Source: Runella aurantiaca (lineage in GTDB: Bacteria > Bacteroidota > Bacteroidia > Cytophagales > Spirosomataceae). Taken from it: DNA of 64,000 nucleotides. Location of the stretch: contig NZ_QPIW01000009.1 in the NCBI RefSeq assembly GCF_003339505.1, positions 1 to 64,000 on the forward strand, given 5' to 3'. The position numbers and the translations under genes are program-made. Of this stretch, positions 33,903 through 41,926 are shown in pieces; position 1 is the stretch's first letter; every line of letters begins with the position of its first letter. The notes under the pieces are model-generated. The model saw only the letters and a program-made list of their open reading frames with translations. It did no database searches and was not told the origin of the DNA.

Positions 33903-34685
33903 CTACTTGGCTTTCGGATATTGGCTTAAATCAGGGCGTTTAAAATCGGTAAAAATGCTTTCGGGAAGTTTATCGAACACCATGATGTCGGTGAGGTCGC
34001 GGTCGCCACGCTCGCCAGAAATCATGATTTTGCCGTGTTGCTTGTAGTCGGTCCACGGACGAATGAAGCCCGGCTTCTCGGCATCAAACTTGGGATAATA
34101 AGCCCATTGCCACACCATAGGGTTTGTTTTCTTTACCCATACTTTGTATTTATTGTCGGGGGTATTGCCTACGCCTTTAAAGGTCAATTGGATTACATCG
34201 GCTTCTACGCCGTCCTGCGTTTTGTCTTCGCCGAGGTATTTGAGGGTTACGCCCGAATCTTTCAGTTTAAAAGGCATTAAGAGCCAATAACTGTCGTTTA
34301 TCCAAGCGCCTTTTCCACTTTTTACATATTTGGCGGTCGAATCGGGAGCCGTTTGTTCCTGTCCGTATTTGAACACGCGTCCTTTGTCGGTATTGATGTT
34401 TAAAAGAATGGTCTGGTCGTTATTGACATTGTCGATGCGCACATTGCCAGTCCATTTGTCCCAAATCAGTTTTCGATTTCCGAAGAAATTCCAAGCGATG
34501 TAGCGCGTTTTATCCCAATTTTTGCGCCCTCCCATGTTTTCCATCACTTGGTCGGCTATTTCGATGGCTTTGGCGTCAGAGCCCGCGGCGTCGAAGCCTG
34601 CGGCGGCTGGGTTCTTCTGGGCAAAACACGCCGAAAACAATAGGAAAGCGAGCAAATTGAGTGTAAATTGTTTCTTCATTGACAT
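33903..34685 (-). CDS. Exported protein, outer-membrane lipoprotein-sorting-like fold
   Basis: This 260-residue protein has a signal peptide (MSMKKQFTLNLLAFLLFSACFA). The body has repeated beta-strand motifs (YIAWNFFGNRKLIWDKWTGNVRI, VFKYGQEQTAPDSTAKYV, VWVKKTNPMVWQWAYYPK), like LolA/LolB-type barrels that handle lipids. A related family in Bacteroidota is annotated only as hypothetical. No catalytic motif is visible. It lies 45 bases upstream of the alcohol dehydrogenase gene on the same strand. Confidence 0.65.
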   Translation of the reverse strand: MSMKKQFTLNLLAFLLFSACFAQKNPAAAGFDAAGSDAKAIEIADQVMENMGGRKNWDKTRYIAWNFFGNRKLIWDKWTGNVRIDNVNNDQTILLNINTDKGRVFKYGQEQTAPDSTAKYVKSGKGAWINDSYWLLMPFKLKDSGVTLKYLGEDKTQDGVEADVIQLTFKGVGNTPDNKYKVWVKKTNPMVWQWAYYPKFDAEKPGFIRPWTDYKQHGKIMISGERGDRDLTDIMVFDKLPESIFTDFKRPDLSQYPKAK

Positions 34686-34825
34686 ACATTTTTGACGTTA
34701 AAACGGGTTTTTTCAGTAGTTCTACCCAGAGGGGTGATTTTTATCACCAAGGTAACTGATTTTTGTCATATAGTTTCACCCTTAAATAGCACAATTTTAT
34801 GGCATCCAACCAACGTAGAAAAACA

Positions 34826-35668
34826 ATGAGAACAATTTTGGTACCCACGGACTTCTCTGACAACTCCCAAAAAGCGCTTGAATTTGCGCAAATAATTGCA
34901 GAAAGGTACGATGCGGGAATTTCATTGGTACATGCGTATCATCCGCCAATCATTGACCCTAACCTGCCGCCGGAAGCATTGATTGCACTGGCTGAACAGA
35001 CGGAGAAAATTGACAGAGAAAAGCTAGAAGCGTGGGAAAACGAATGTAACCAAGATGGGTTTGCGTGTGAAAGTAAACTCGTATTTGGCTCGGCAACAGA
35101 GGTGATTTTGGACGAGGTCATCGAGCAGAGGCCGATTTTGGTCGTCATGGGCCGCACGGGCAAAGGGGGCTGGCTCGATAAACTGATGGGCAGTGTAGCC
35201 ACGAGTGTTTCGGCCAAGGCCGCGTGCCCTGTGTTGGTGTTGCCGCCGCAGGCGCACACCAAAGACATTAAGCGAATCGTGTATGCCACGGAGTTGGAGC
35301 GACCCGAAGAAAATGCCTTGGGCTTTGCGTTCAATTTAGCCGAACATTTTAATGCTGAATTGGACCTTGTAAAAGTAAATGCGTCTTTTGAAGTGAATGT
35401 GTTTGATGATGAGCAGTTTATCGGCGACATCAAAGCGGCGTTTGGGGATAAAAAGTATACCCTCCACGCCATCGACGAAGAGTCGGTTGTGGATGGATTG
35501 CAAAAATATGCCGACAAACATCATGCAGATTTGATTGTCATGGCTACCCGTAAGCGGGACTGGTTATCGGGATTGATTAATCCGAGCCTTTCCAAAAAAA
35601 TGGTGTTGGCGTCGCATATCCCGATACTGATTTGTCACTTAGAACAAATGGAGACATTGGAGGCGTAA
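34826..35668 (+). CDS. Universal stress protein, tandem USP domains
   Basis: This 280-residue protein has two UspA domains. The first starts MRTILVPTDFSDNSQKAL and has the nucleotide-binding loop GRTGKGGWLDKLMGSVATS, so it probably binds ATP. The second (KRIVYATELERPEENALGFA) ends in HIPILICHL and lacks a complete G-x2-G-x9-G loop. The start at 34826 is preferred because the conserved fold begins there. It is monocistronic and ends at a strong hairpin. Confidence 0.88.
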   Translation: MRTILVPTDFSDNSQKALEFAQIIAERYDAGISLVHAYHPPIIDPNLPPEALIALAEQTEKIDREKLEAWENECNQDGFACESKLVFGSATEVILDEVIEQRPILVVMGRTGKGGWLDKLMGSVATSVSAKAACPVLVLPPQAHTKDIKRIVYATELERPEENALGFAFNLAEHFNAELDLVKVNASFEVNVFDDEQFIGDIKAAFGDKKYTLHAIDEESVVDGLQKYADKHHADLIVMATRKRDWLSGLINPSLSKKMVLASHIPILICHLEQMETLEA

Positions 35669-35722
35669 GAAATTTGCCTCATAAAAATATTAAAAATCTT
35701 GCGAGAATGGGTTGTTTAGAGT

Positions 35723-35750
35723 ACACCTGGGCCTGCTTTGGCCCAGGTGT
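35723..35750. terminator. Bidirectional terminator between USP gene and the M56-tail operon
   Basis: An 11-base perfect stem (ACACCTGGGCC/GGCCCAGGTGT) with a 6-base loop is followed by a T-rich run. Confidence 0.8.
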
Positions 35751-35767
35751 CTTTGTGTTTGGGGGGG

Positions 35768-36544
35768 CTAAAAATCGCCCGAATAAAAAGGGCTGAATAC
35801 ATAATAACTCGAATCGCGTTTCAAACGGTTGGGTGCCCGTTCAATCCAGATGACGAAATCAGTTTCGTGGGGTTTGCGGGTGGAGGCTTGAATCATTTTT
35901 AATTCAGGAACTGGCTTTTGATTATTCCGGTATTCCTCGGTAACACCATATAAATTTTCTTTTGAGGCGCGCTTGTGCGCATATACGTGGGCTACCTGCC
36001 TGATGTGCACATTCTCTAGTTCTTCCAATGAGACTTGCTTTCCATCCACAAATACCGTCACGCTTTTCTTGTATTCATCGTAAAGAGCTAAGTGATGATT
36101 GGCCCGAACGTAGAGCATGGTGTTTTTTCGTTTAAAAAAACTTGCTTCCATGAGTTGATTCATGTCGCCCGTCCAAGTGTAGGAGGTATGTTTATTCGGG
36201 TTGACCATTTTAACCCTACTCACCAGCTGGCCTTGTTTGTAGTTTTCAAAGATGATGGTATCCCCTGAGTGAGAGGTTGTACTGACGGTCATTTGGGCAA
36301 TATTTGGCCTCTGGCTTTTATCATTTTTAGGAATGGCTTCTTTCTCTGGCTCCGATTGCAGCAGTGGCTGACACATCGCTGTTAAAAACAACAATAAACT
36401 CAGTGTGATATACCGCCAACTGCTTCGCCATGTGGATTGACGATTCATCATCTCAATACGACTATGTAACCTTGATTTATTTGAATGCACCTCACCGAAG
36501 TGGTTGGTGAAGGTGAAATGGTCTGGATTAGTGAGGGTTTTCAT
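35768..36544 (-). CDS. M56-tail paralogue 2: stand-alone membrane protein
   Basis: This 258-residue protein opens MKTLTNPDHFTFTNHFGEVH and has the motif RLHSRIEMMNRQ, then one membrane helix (ITLSLLLFLTAMC) and an extracytoplasmic domain. The head copies the region of the upstream M56 protein between its protease domain and its last helix (residues about 255-310). The C-terminal domain (DTIIFENYKQGQLVSRVKM...) is not like that of paralogue 1. No protease motif is present. It is the last gene of the BlaI-M56 operon, 12 bases after paralogue 1. It may act as a receptor or decoy, but no function is known. Confidence 0.75.
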   Translation of the reverse strand: MKTLTNPDHFTFTNHFGEVHSNKSRLHSRIEMMNRQSTWRSSWRYITLSLLLFLTAMCQPLLQSEPEKEAIPKNDKSQRPNIAQMTVSTTSHSGDTIIFENYKQGQLVSRVKMVNPNKHTSYTWTGDMNQLMEASFFKRKNTMLYVRANHHLALYDEYKKSVTVFVDGKQVSLEELENVHIRQVAHVYAHKRASKENLYGVTEEYRNNQKPVPELKMIQASTRKPHETDFVIWIERAPNRLKRDSSYYVFSPFYSGDF

Positions 36545-36556
36545 GGCTGTTTGAAT

Positions 36557-37480
36557 TTAAGGATTAGTATGAACAAGTAGATACGTCTTTTTGGCATAAT
36601 CTTTCTTTTCATCATAGATGTCGAAGATGAATGCATCTTTTATCGTTTTTACATCAAGTTTGGCTAAATCTTCATGGGCAATCGGGTGTCGGTTAACTCG
36701 TGTAATCGCACTCGGATGTTTTAATGCTTCTTTTAATATTTCTGCGCCTGAAAGTTTATCTTTCCAAACAGAAGTGGATTTTCCCGATAACACTCTAAAG
36801 AACGGCGATTGGTTTTCAGGAAAAGAAGTGACAGTTAGATATTGAATATTTTCCCAAAATGTTCCCAGTTGCACCTGTTTCTCTCTTAATTCATATTCAA
36901 GGGCATTTTCGTTATAGGCTTTCTCTGCCTCTGTGCGGTCTTCCAGCACCACTTTCTGTAAGTCAGCCAAGGGAGATTCTCTGCTATGATGAATGATTTT
37001 GTTTGTCTTGAGATCCAATTTTAGAAAACCGCACCTAATAGGCCGAAGTGAATGCGGGTTTCCGTAGTGGGAAGAACCTGCACTTTTCTCAGTACTTTCC
37101 ATGGTAGCCATTTGTTGGACATACAAGTGTAAAGGGTCTAATTGATACGATGTTATTTCAAACGTTCCGCCATGCGCTTCGATAGCTTCCTGTATTTTCG
37201 TCAAATCCTTCATTGTAATTTTGGGCGTAATAACCCACTCAATGGCATCATCTGTTTGAATTAAATACTTTGTTTGGTTATTGGCGATAAGGTAAGGCTT
37301 TGAAAATGAGAGTACTATAAAGAGTACAGGCACGAATAGGAAGTACTTGCCGACCGTCTTCCAAGTCGTATATTGTTTGTTCATCATCTCAATCCGCGTT
37401 TTCAACAGTGATTTATTGAAATGCGGTACGCCAAAGTGGTTGATGAAGGTGAAATGGTCTGGTTTAGTGAGGGTTTTCAT
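36557..37480 (-). CDS. M56-tail paralogue 1: stand-alone membrane protein
   Basis: This 307-residue protein opens MKTLTKPDHFTFINHFGVPH, with FNKSLLKTRIEMMNKQ and a helix YFLFVPVLFIVLSFS. Its ectodomain starts TKYLIQTDDAIEWVITPKIT, matching TKYVIYKDNKLHWVVTPTMT of the upstream M56 protein, so both head and sensor-like domain are duplicated. The HExxH protease half is missing. The ATG overlaps the M56 stop by four bases, which implies coupled translation. DNA-level similarity over the head suggests a fairly recent tandem duplication. Confidence 0.78.
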   Translation of the reverse strand: MKTLTKPDHFTFINHFGVPHFNKSLLKTRIEMMNKQYTTWKTVGKYFLFVPVLFIVLSFSKPYLIANNQTKYLIQTDDAIEWVITPKITMKDLTKIQEAIEAHGGTFEITSYQLDPLHLYVQQMATMESTEKSAGSSHYGNPHSLRPIRCGFLKLDLKTNKIIHHSRESPLADLQKVVLEDRTEAEKAYNENALEYELREKQVQLGTFWENIQYLTVTSFPENQSPFFRVLSGKSTSVWKDKLSGAEILKEALKHPSAITRVNRHPIAHEDLAKLDVKTIKDAFIFDIYDEKKDYAKKTYLLVHTNP

Positions 37481-39372
37481 GGCTTATTAGAATCTTTTGT
37501 GAAAATTATCATCGTTCGATGGGCTGATTTGCGTGTGGAGTCTGTGTAAAGTGCGTAAGAAACTATATAACGAATTTCATCAATGGTTAACTTTTCTGCC
37601 TGTTGAAATGTACTTGGCTGATTATTAATGAAAAACTCAGAGGATTTGTAGAGATTCTCAATACGCAGTTGCCTTTCTTCAAAATAAATACGATTGCGAG
37701 CACCCATTTGGCAGAGATTTTGGAGAGCGTCTGGGCTGAATTTGGCTATTCCATTTGGGGTTTTTAAAGGGCTGGAATAAAATTTATTGGTACTACCTCT
37801 CCATTGAGACTCATAGTTTCTCAATTCGAGTTCACCTTTACGACTTTCTGCCTCCAATTCGGCTTTACGATATTCCTTAGAATGACTTGCTCGCCATTTA
37901 TCCACTTTTTCTTTGTCCGCTGCTACAACTGAACTGAACTGGCTATCAAATGAAGTTTTATCTATTTCAGCCCTACCACCTTCAATGGCTACCCAGCCCC
38001 CAAAAGCAGTAATGGGTTCTTGCTTTGCACCCGAAACATTGGTATAACAATCTTCACCATCTTTCAAAAAAGAAGTTTTCAGGTAAATGCGTGATAAATA
38101 ATGGCTTATGGGGTCGTAATCGGTCTTTTTTACGTAAAATGTAGCACCTACTTTTTCAAATTCTTCATGGATAGCAAGAAAATCTTCAAAGGTCATAGTG
38201 GGGGTAACGACCCAATGCAGTTTGTTATCCTTGTATATGACATACTTGGTTTGCGAGACTAAAGTGTCTTTTGATGATGAATTGACTGAGACAACGGTTT
38301 TCTTCTCAGGTTTGGGGGGGGCTTCAAGTACAAAGTCATTAAGCTGCGTCAAAGGAGGATTTTGTCTTTCAAAAACTTCCTTCAATTCTGGCACTTTCTC
38401 TACAATTTTTGCCGCTATTTCAGCCCGATAGGGCTTGGTAAAAGCCGCACAAACCCACAGCGTTGCCACAAAAAGGAAGTATTTCCCCACGCCCATCCAT
38501 TTGGATTTTGACTTGTTCATCATCTCAATGCGCGTTTTCAACAGCGATTTATTGAAATGCGGTCCACCAAAGTGGTTGGTGAAGGTCTGTTTGTCGGCTG
38601 AGAGTGTAGTGCGAAGCAAATGGTATTGATACGATTTCTTTTCGATGCCGCTGTCCAGCACCGCGCGGTCGGTGATGAATTCGAGCGTTTCTTGCACCAG
38701 TCGCTGATGCCACCATGCAAAGGGATTGAACCAAAATACGATTTTCAGCACCTCGGCCGTGAGCATATCAATGCTGTGGAGTTGGTGCGCGTGTACACAT
38801 TCGTGCGCCCACACCTGCGCCCATTCGTCGTCGTTGTGGTGGGTAGGATTGTAAAAAATACGGTTGAAAAACGAAAAAGGTGAGGCAATTTTATCACTCT
38901 CAATCAAGTACACGCCGTCTTCGGTTTCGTACTGAGTACTGCCGTGTTGCAGTCGCCAGAGGGCTCCCAGCTGAATCAGTAATTTCAGCACCAACAAACC
39001 TGCCACTACGCCATATACGATGCCGATCCAATCCCACACCGAAAGCGATGAATCTTTCAAAACCGCGCTTGATACCGTCGTTGCCTGAGGACTGGGAGCA
39101 ATGAATGGCTCCGATTTTGTCACCTTTGGCACTGGGTTAGCTGGTTTGAGTGGCAAAACGACGGCCACGGCTTGGGCGGGGGCATCGGGCACCCATTCCA
39201 AATCGGGGAGGGGAATGATGGGCAACAACAAGGTGGCCGCTACATTGATCCATAACAACCACCGATTGACGTTCAAAAAAGTCTCACGTTTTACCAACCA
39301 CGCGTAGGCGGTGGTCAAAATGGCCAATACCAAACTGGCTTTCAGGAGATAGGAAAGGAGTTCGTAGTTCAT
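37477..39372 (-). CDS. M56 (BlaR1/MecR1-type) antirepressor metalloprotease
   Basis: This 631-residue membrane protease has three N-terminal helices, a zinc motif HECVH at residues 190-194 in VWAHECVHAHQLHSIDMLTAEV, and the family segment FWFNPFAWWHQRLVQETLEFITDRAVL. A motif NHFGGPHFNKSLLKTRIEMMN (residues 266-286, in two parts) leads into a fourth helix (FLFVATLWVCAAFTKPY), and a 320-residue extracytoplasmic domain follows. In BlaR1-like systems, ligand sensing outside triggers cleavage of the BlaI repressor. The ectodomain is not a penicillin-binding domain, so the signal is unknown. It follows the BlaI gene by 24 bases. Confidence 0.85.
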   Translation of the reverse strand: MNYELLSYLLKASLVLAILTTAYAWLVKRETFLNVNRWLLWINVAATLLLPIIPLPDLEWVPDAPAQAVAVVLPLKPANPVPKVTKSEPFIAPSPQATTVSSAVLKDSSLSVWDWIGIVYGVVAGLLVLKLLIQLGALWRLQHGSTQYETEDGVYLIESDKIASPFSFFNRIFYNPTHHNDDEWAQVWAHECVHAHQLHSIDMLTAEVLKIVFWFNPFAWWHQRLVQETLEFITDRAVLDSGIEKKSYQYHLLRTTLSADKQTFTNHFGGPHFNKSLLKTRIEMMNKSKSKWMGVGKYFLFVATLWVCAAFTKPYRAEIAAKIVEKVPELKEVFERQNPPLTQLNDFVLEAPPKPEKKTVVSVNSSSKDTLVSQTKYVIYKDNKLHWVVTPTMTFEDFLAIHEEFEKVGATFYVKKTDYDPISHYLSRIYLKTSFLKDGEDCYTNVSGAKQEPITAFGGWVAIEGGRAEIDKTSFDSQFSSVVAADKEKVDKWRASHSKEYRKAELEAESRKGELELRNYESQWRGSTNKFYSSPLKTPNGIAKFSPDALQNLCQMGARNRIYFEERQLRIENLYKSSEFFINNQPSTFQQAEKLTIDEIRYIVSYALYTDSTRKSAHRTMIIFTKDSNKP

Positions 39373-39396
39373 GGTTAAGCGTTAATGGGTTTGCTG

Positions 39397-39759
39397 TTAT
39401 TCGTTTTGTTCAATCATGCGCAGGATTTCCCGCAGTTCATCGGCACTTACTTTGTCATTTTGGGCAAAATACGATACCAGATTTTTGTAAGAGTTGTCAA
39501 AGTAGTCACCAACCAATTTGTTGATTACGAACTGGTTCTGGTATTCCTCTTTGCTGATTAGCGGGAAATATTCATGTGTATTCCCAAACGAACGATGATT
39601 TACATAGCCTTTTTCTTCAAGATTACGAATGATGGTCGACACCGTGTTGTAATGCAGCGGTGGGTTGGTAAAATAAGGCAATAGGTCTTTCACAAAAGCA
39701 CTTTCGGCTTTCCAGAGCGCCTGCATGATTTCCTCTTCTTTGTTGGTGAGCTTTTCCAT
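39397..39759 (-). CDS. BlaI/MecI/CopY family transcriptional repressor
   Basis: This 120-residue winged-helix repressor opens MEKLTNKEEEIMQALWKAES and has the recognition region HYNTVSTIIRNLEEKGYVNHRS. BlaI proteins dimerise on operators of their own operon and are inactivated by cleavage by the partner M56 protease. It is the first gene of a four-gene minus-strand operon (BlaI, M56, two tail paralogues). An A/T-rich repeat TATAACTATATTTATAG just upstream (about 39769-39785) could be its operator. Confidence 0.88.
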   Translation of the reverse strand: MEKLTNKEEEIMQALWKAESAFVKDLLPYFTNPPLHYNTVSTIIRNLEEKGYVNHRSFGNTHEYFPLISKEEYQNQFVINKLVGDYFDNSYKNLVSYFAQNDKVSADELREILRMIEQNE

Positions 39760-39898
39760 AAAACAAACATATAACTATATTTATAGTTTACAAACTATTT
39801 TTATAGTTTTATTTTCAAGTATTGTTTTCTGAACCATTTTTGTCAATTTTGGTTAGAATTACGTGTTACTACAGTTGTTCACCTTATCACATTCAAAA

Positions 39899-40741
39899 AT
39901 GAAAAAACTGATTCTCGTTGGGGCGATGTTTGCCATGCAGGCGTTTACCCCTCGTCCGCTGGAAGCGCCCATTCCATTGTGCCAAACCTCGGAGCACGAC
40001 ATGGCTATGCTAGGGGCTGACCCTGCTTTCCAGATGCTTCACGAAGCGCCGTTGCCTTTTCATTACGCGGGCAAAGGTGAGATGATTACCTTCGCAACTT
40101 CTGACGGCAAACCTGCGTCGGCTTTTTTTATCAAATCAGCAAAAAAATCGGATAAGTGGCTCTTCGTTTATCAAGAATGGTGGGGGCTGAACGACCACAT
40201 CAAAAAAGAAGCTGAAACCTTCTATAATGACCTCGGCGACGTAAACGTACTGGCCCTTGATATGTATGACGGACAGGTGGGCACCACGCCCCAAGAAGCG
40301 GGTAAAATCATGCAATCAACGCCCAAAGAGCGCTTGGAGGCAATCATGAAAGGGGGTATTGCCTACGCAGGAAAAGACGCAAAAATTGCGAGTGTGGGCT
40401 GGTGCTTTGGCGGAATGCTGTCGTTGCAATCGGCCTTGTTGGAAGGAAAGCAGGCGGTGGGTTGCGTGATGTATTACGGCCGTCCGGTGGATGATGTAGA
40501 AAAACTCAAAACCCTGAATGTAGACGTGTTGGGTATTTTTGGTAGCCAAGACCAAGGAATTCCACCGACTACGGTTGCGAAATTTGAAGAAAATATGAAA
40601 ACGGCGGGTAAGCAGGTCACGATCAAGATGTACGATGCCGTACACGGTTTTGCCAATCCAAGCAATCCCAAGCACGACCCAACTGCTACCGCCGATGCTT
40701 ATAAAAACGCTTTGGGGTATTTGAAAAAGAAATTGAGCTAG
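39899..40741 (+). CDS. Dienelactone hydrolase family protein, exported
   Basis: This 280-residue alpha/beta hydrolase has a signal-like N-terminus (MKKLILVGAMFAMQAFTPRPL), which sets the start at 39899. The nucleophile is the cysteine in ASVGWCFGGMLS, the usual Cys-His-Asp triad of this family. The acid is in GIFGSQDQGIPP and the histidine in DAVHGFANPSNPKHD. Substrates of exported members are unknown. It is followed by a GC-rich hairpin repeat that can act as terminator. Confidence 0.85.
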   Translation: MKKLILVGAMFAMQAFTPRPLEAPIPLCQTSEHDMAMLGADPAFQMLHEAPLPFHYAGKGEMITFATSDGKPASAFFIKSAKKSDKWLFVYQEWWGLNDHIKKEAETFYNDLGDVNVLALDMYDGQVGTTPQEAGKIMQSTPKERLEAIMKGGIAYAGKDAKIASVGWCFGGMLSLQSALLEGKQAVGCVMYYGRPVDDVEKLKTLNVDVLGIFGSQDQGIPPTTVAKFEENMKTAGKQVTIKMYDAVHGFANPSNPKHDPTATADAYKNALGYLKKKLS

Positions 40742-40762
40742 TTATACCCGATTATCCCTATT

Positions 40763-40787
40763 GTAGGGGCGGGCCTTGCGTCCGCCC
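40763..40787 (+). repeat. GC-rich hairpin repeat, copy 1 (stem GGGCGG/CCGCCC)
   Basis: The unit reads GTAGGGGCGGGCC, TTGCG, TCCGCCC and is followed by eight T residues, so it also works as a terminator for the dienelactone hydrolase gene. It is inverted relative to copy 2. Confidence 0.75.
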
Positions 40788-40844
40788 TTTTTTTGTTTTA
40801 GTCCATTTTTTTAGTTCGCCCTTTTTATTCCTCTTCCTCGTTAT

Positions 40845-40872
40845 CGGGCAGACGCGAGGCCTGCCCCTACGG
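40845..40872 (-). repeat. GC-rich hairpin repeat, copy 2 (stem GGGCAG/CTGCCC)
   Basis: Read on the minus strand this is GTAGGGGCAGGCC, TCGCG, TCTGCCC. It matches copy 1 except for a paired change in the stem (G-C to A-T) and a loop change. Confidence 0.75.
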
Positions 40873-41020
40873 TATTCCGTTTTAAATTTATCATTTTTGG
40901 GTTCTTCTGTTTTTCGGTTCACGAAAAAGGGCTGCCCTTATATTTTATTTCTTTTCTCCCAACTTTTCCTTATTTAGAATTGTTATCAAATATCATAAGG
41001 GTTATTTGAACTCTTTGTTG

Positions 41021-41028
41021 TAATTTTG
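41021..41028 (+). promoter_or_regulatory. Candidate -7 promoter element for sufC-sufD
   Basis: TAATTTTG matches TAnnTTTG and lies 63 bases before the sufC start. A -33 TTTG at the right spacing is not evident. Confidence 0.45.
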
Positions 41029-41091
41029 CAGACTTTTTCTGATATACTTCGGAGGTTTGCTCCGTCCTGAACAAGATAACATACACGTATT

Positions 41092-41847
41092 ATGCTTACA
41101 ATTACGGATTTACAAGCGTCGGTTGACGATAAAGAGATTTTGAAAGGAATCAATTTGGAAATCAAACCCGGCGAAGTCCACGCAATAATGGGCCCCAACG
41201 GCTCGGGCAAAAGTACCCTCGCATCGGTATTGGCGGGGCGTGAAGAATATGAAGTAACGGGAGGAAGTGTTGAATTTGAAGGGCAGGATTTGCTCGAAAT
41301 GTCGCCCGAAGAGCGCGCTGCGGCGGGAATCTTTTTGGCGTTTCAGTACCCTGTCGAAATTCCAGGCGTCACGACCATCAACTTCTTGAAAACCGCGCTC
41401 AACGAAATCCGCAAATCACGCGGGGAAGCGCCTTTGGACGCGGCGCAGTTTTTGAAACTCATGCGTGAAAAGGCCAAAATCGTTAACATCGACGATGCGT
41501 TGCTGAAACGCTCATTGAACGAAGGCTTTTCGGGTGGTGAGAAAAAACGTAACGAAATCTTCCAAATGGCCATGTTGGAGCCTAAATTGGCTATTCTCGA
41601 CGAAACCGATTCGGGATTGGATATTGATGCTTTACGAATTGTGGCTGAGGGAGTTAACAAACTTCGTTCGCCTGAGCGTGCGGTCATCGTCGTAACCCAC
41701 TACCAACGTTTGCTTGACTACATCGTTCCCGATTACGTACACGTATTGTACAAAGGTCGTATTGTAAAATCGGGCTCGAAAGAACTCGCCTTTGAACTCG
41801 AAGAAAAAGGTTACGATTGGATCAAAGCCGAAGTGGCAGCGTTGTAA
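41092..41847 (+). CDS. sufC: Fe-S cluster assembly ATPase SufC
   Basis: This 251-residue ABC-type ATPase energises the SufBCD scaffold for Fe-S cluster assembly. The Walker A is GPNGSGKST, the Q-loop lies in FLAFQYPVEIPG, the signature is EGFSGGEKKRNEI, and Walker B is LAILDETDSGLDID. The EIPGV and LDIDAL segments are typical of SufC. It is followed by sufD after 79 bases. No sufB lies in this window, although SufBC2D needs it, so sufB must be elsewhere. Confidence 0.94.
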   Translation: MLTITDLQASVDDKEILKGINLEIKPGEVHAIMGPNGSGKSTLASVLAGREEYEVTGGSVEFEGQDLLEMSPEERAAAGIFLAFQYPVEIPGVTTINFLKTALNEIRKSRGEAPLDAAQFLKLMREKAKIVNIDDALLKRSLNEGFSGGEKKRNEIFQMAMLEPKLAILDETDSGLDIDALRIVAEGVNKLRSPERAVIVVTHYQRLLDYIVPDYVHVLYKGRIVKSGSKELAFELEEKGYDWIKAEVAAL

Positions 41848-41926
41848 ATGAGTTAATGGTTAAAAGTTAACGGTTACGAAAAGTATATAGCTAACGGTTA
41901 ACGATTGACAATCCTACAGGAAAAAA

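Larger units (their letters stand above)
40742..41091. other. Intergenic region before sufC with two GC-rich hairpins
   Basis: This 350-base spacer holds no gene that I can support. It contains two inverted copies of a GC-rich hairpin (40763-40787 and 40845-40872), an AT-rich stretch, and a -7 box TAATTTTG at 41021-41028 that probably drives sufC. Confidence 0.7.
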
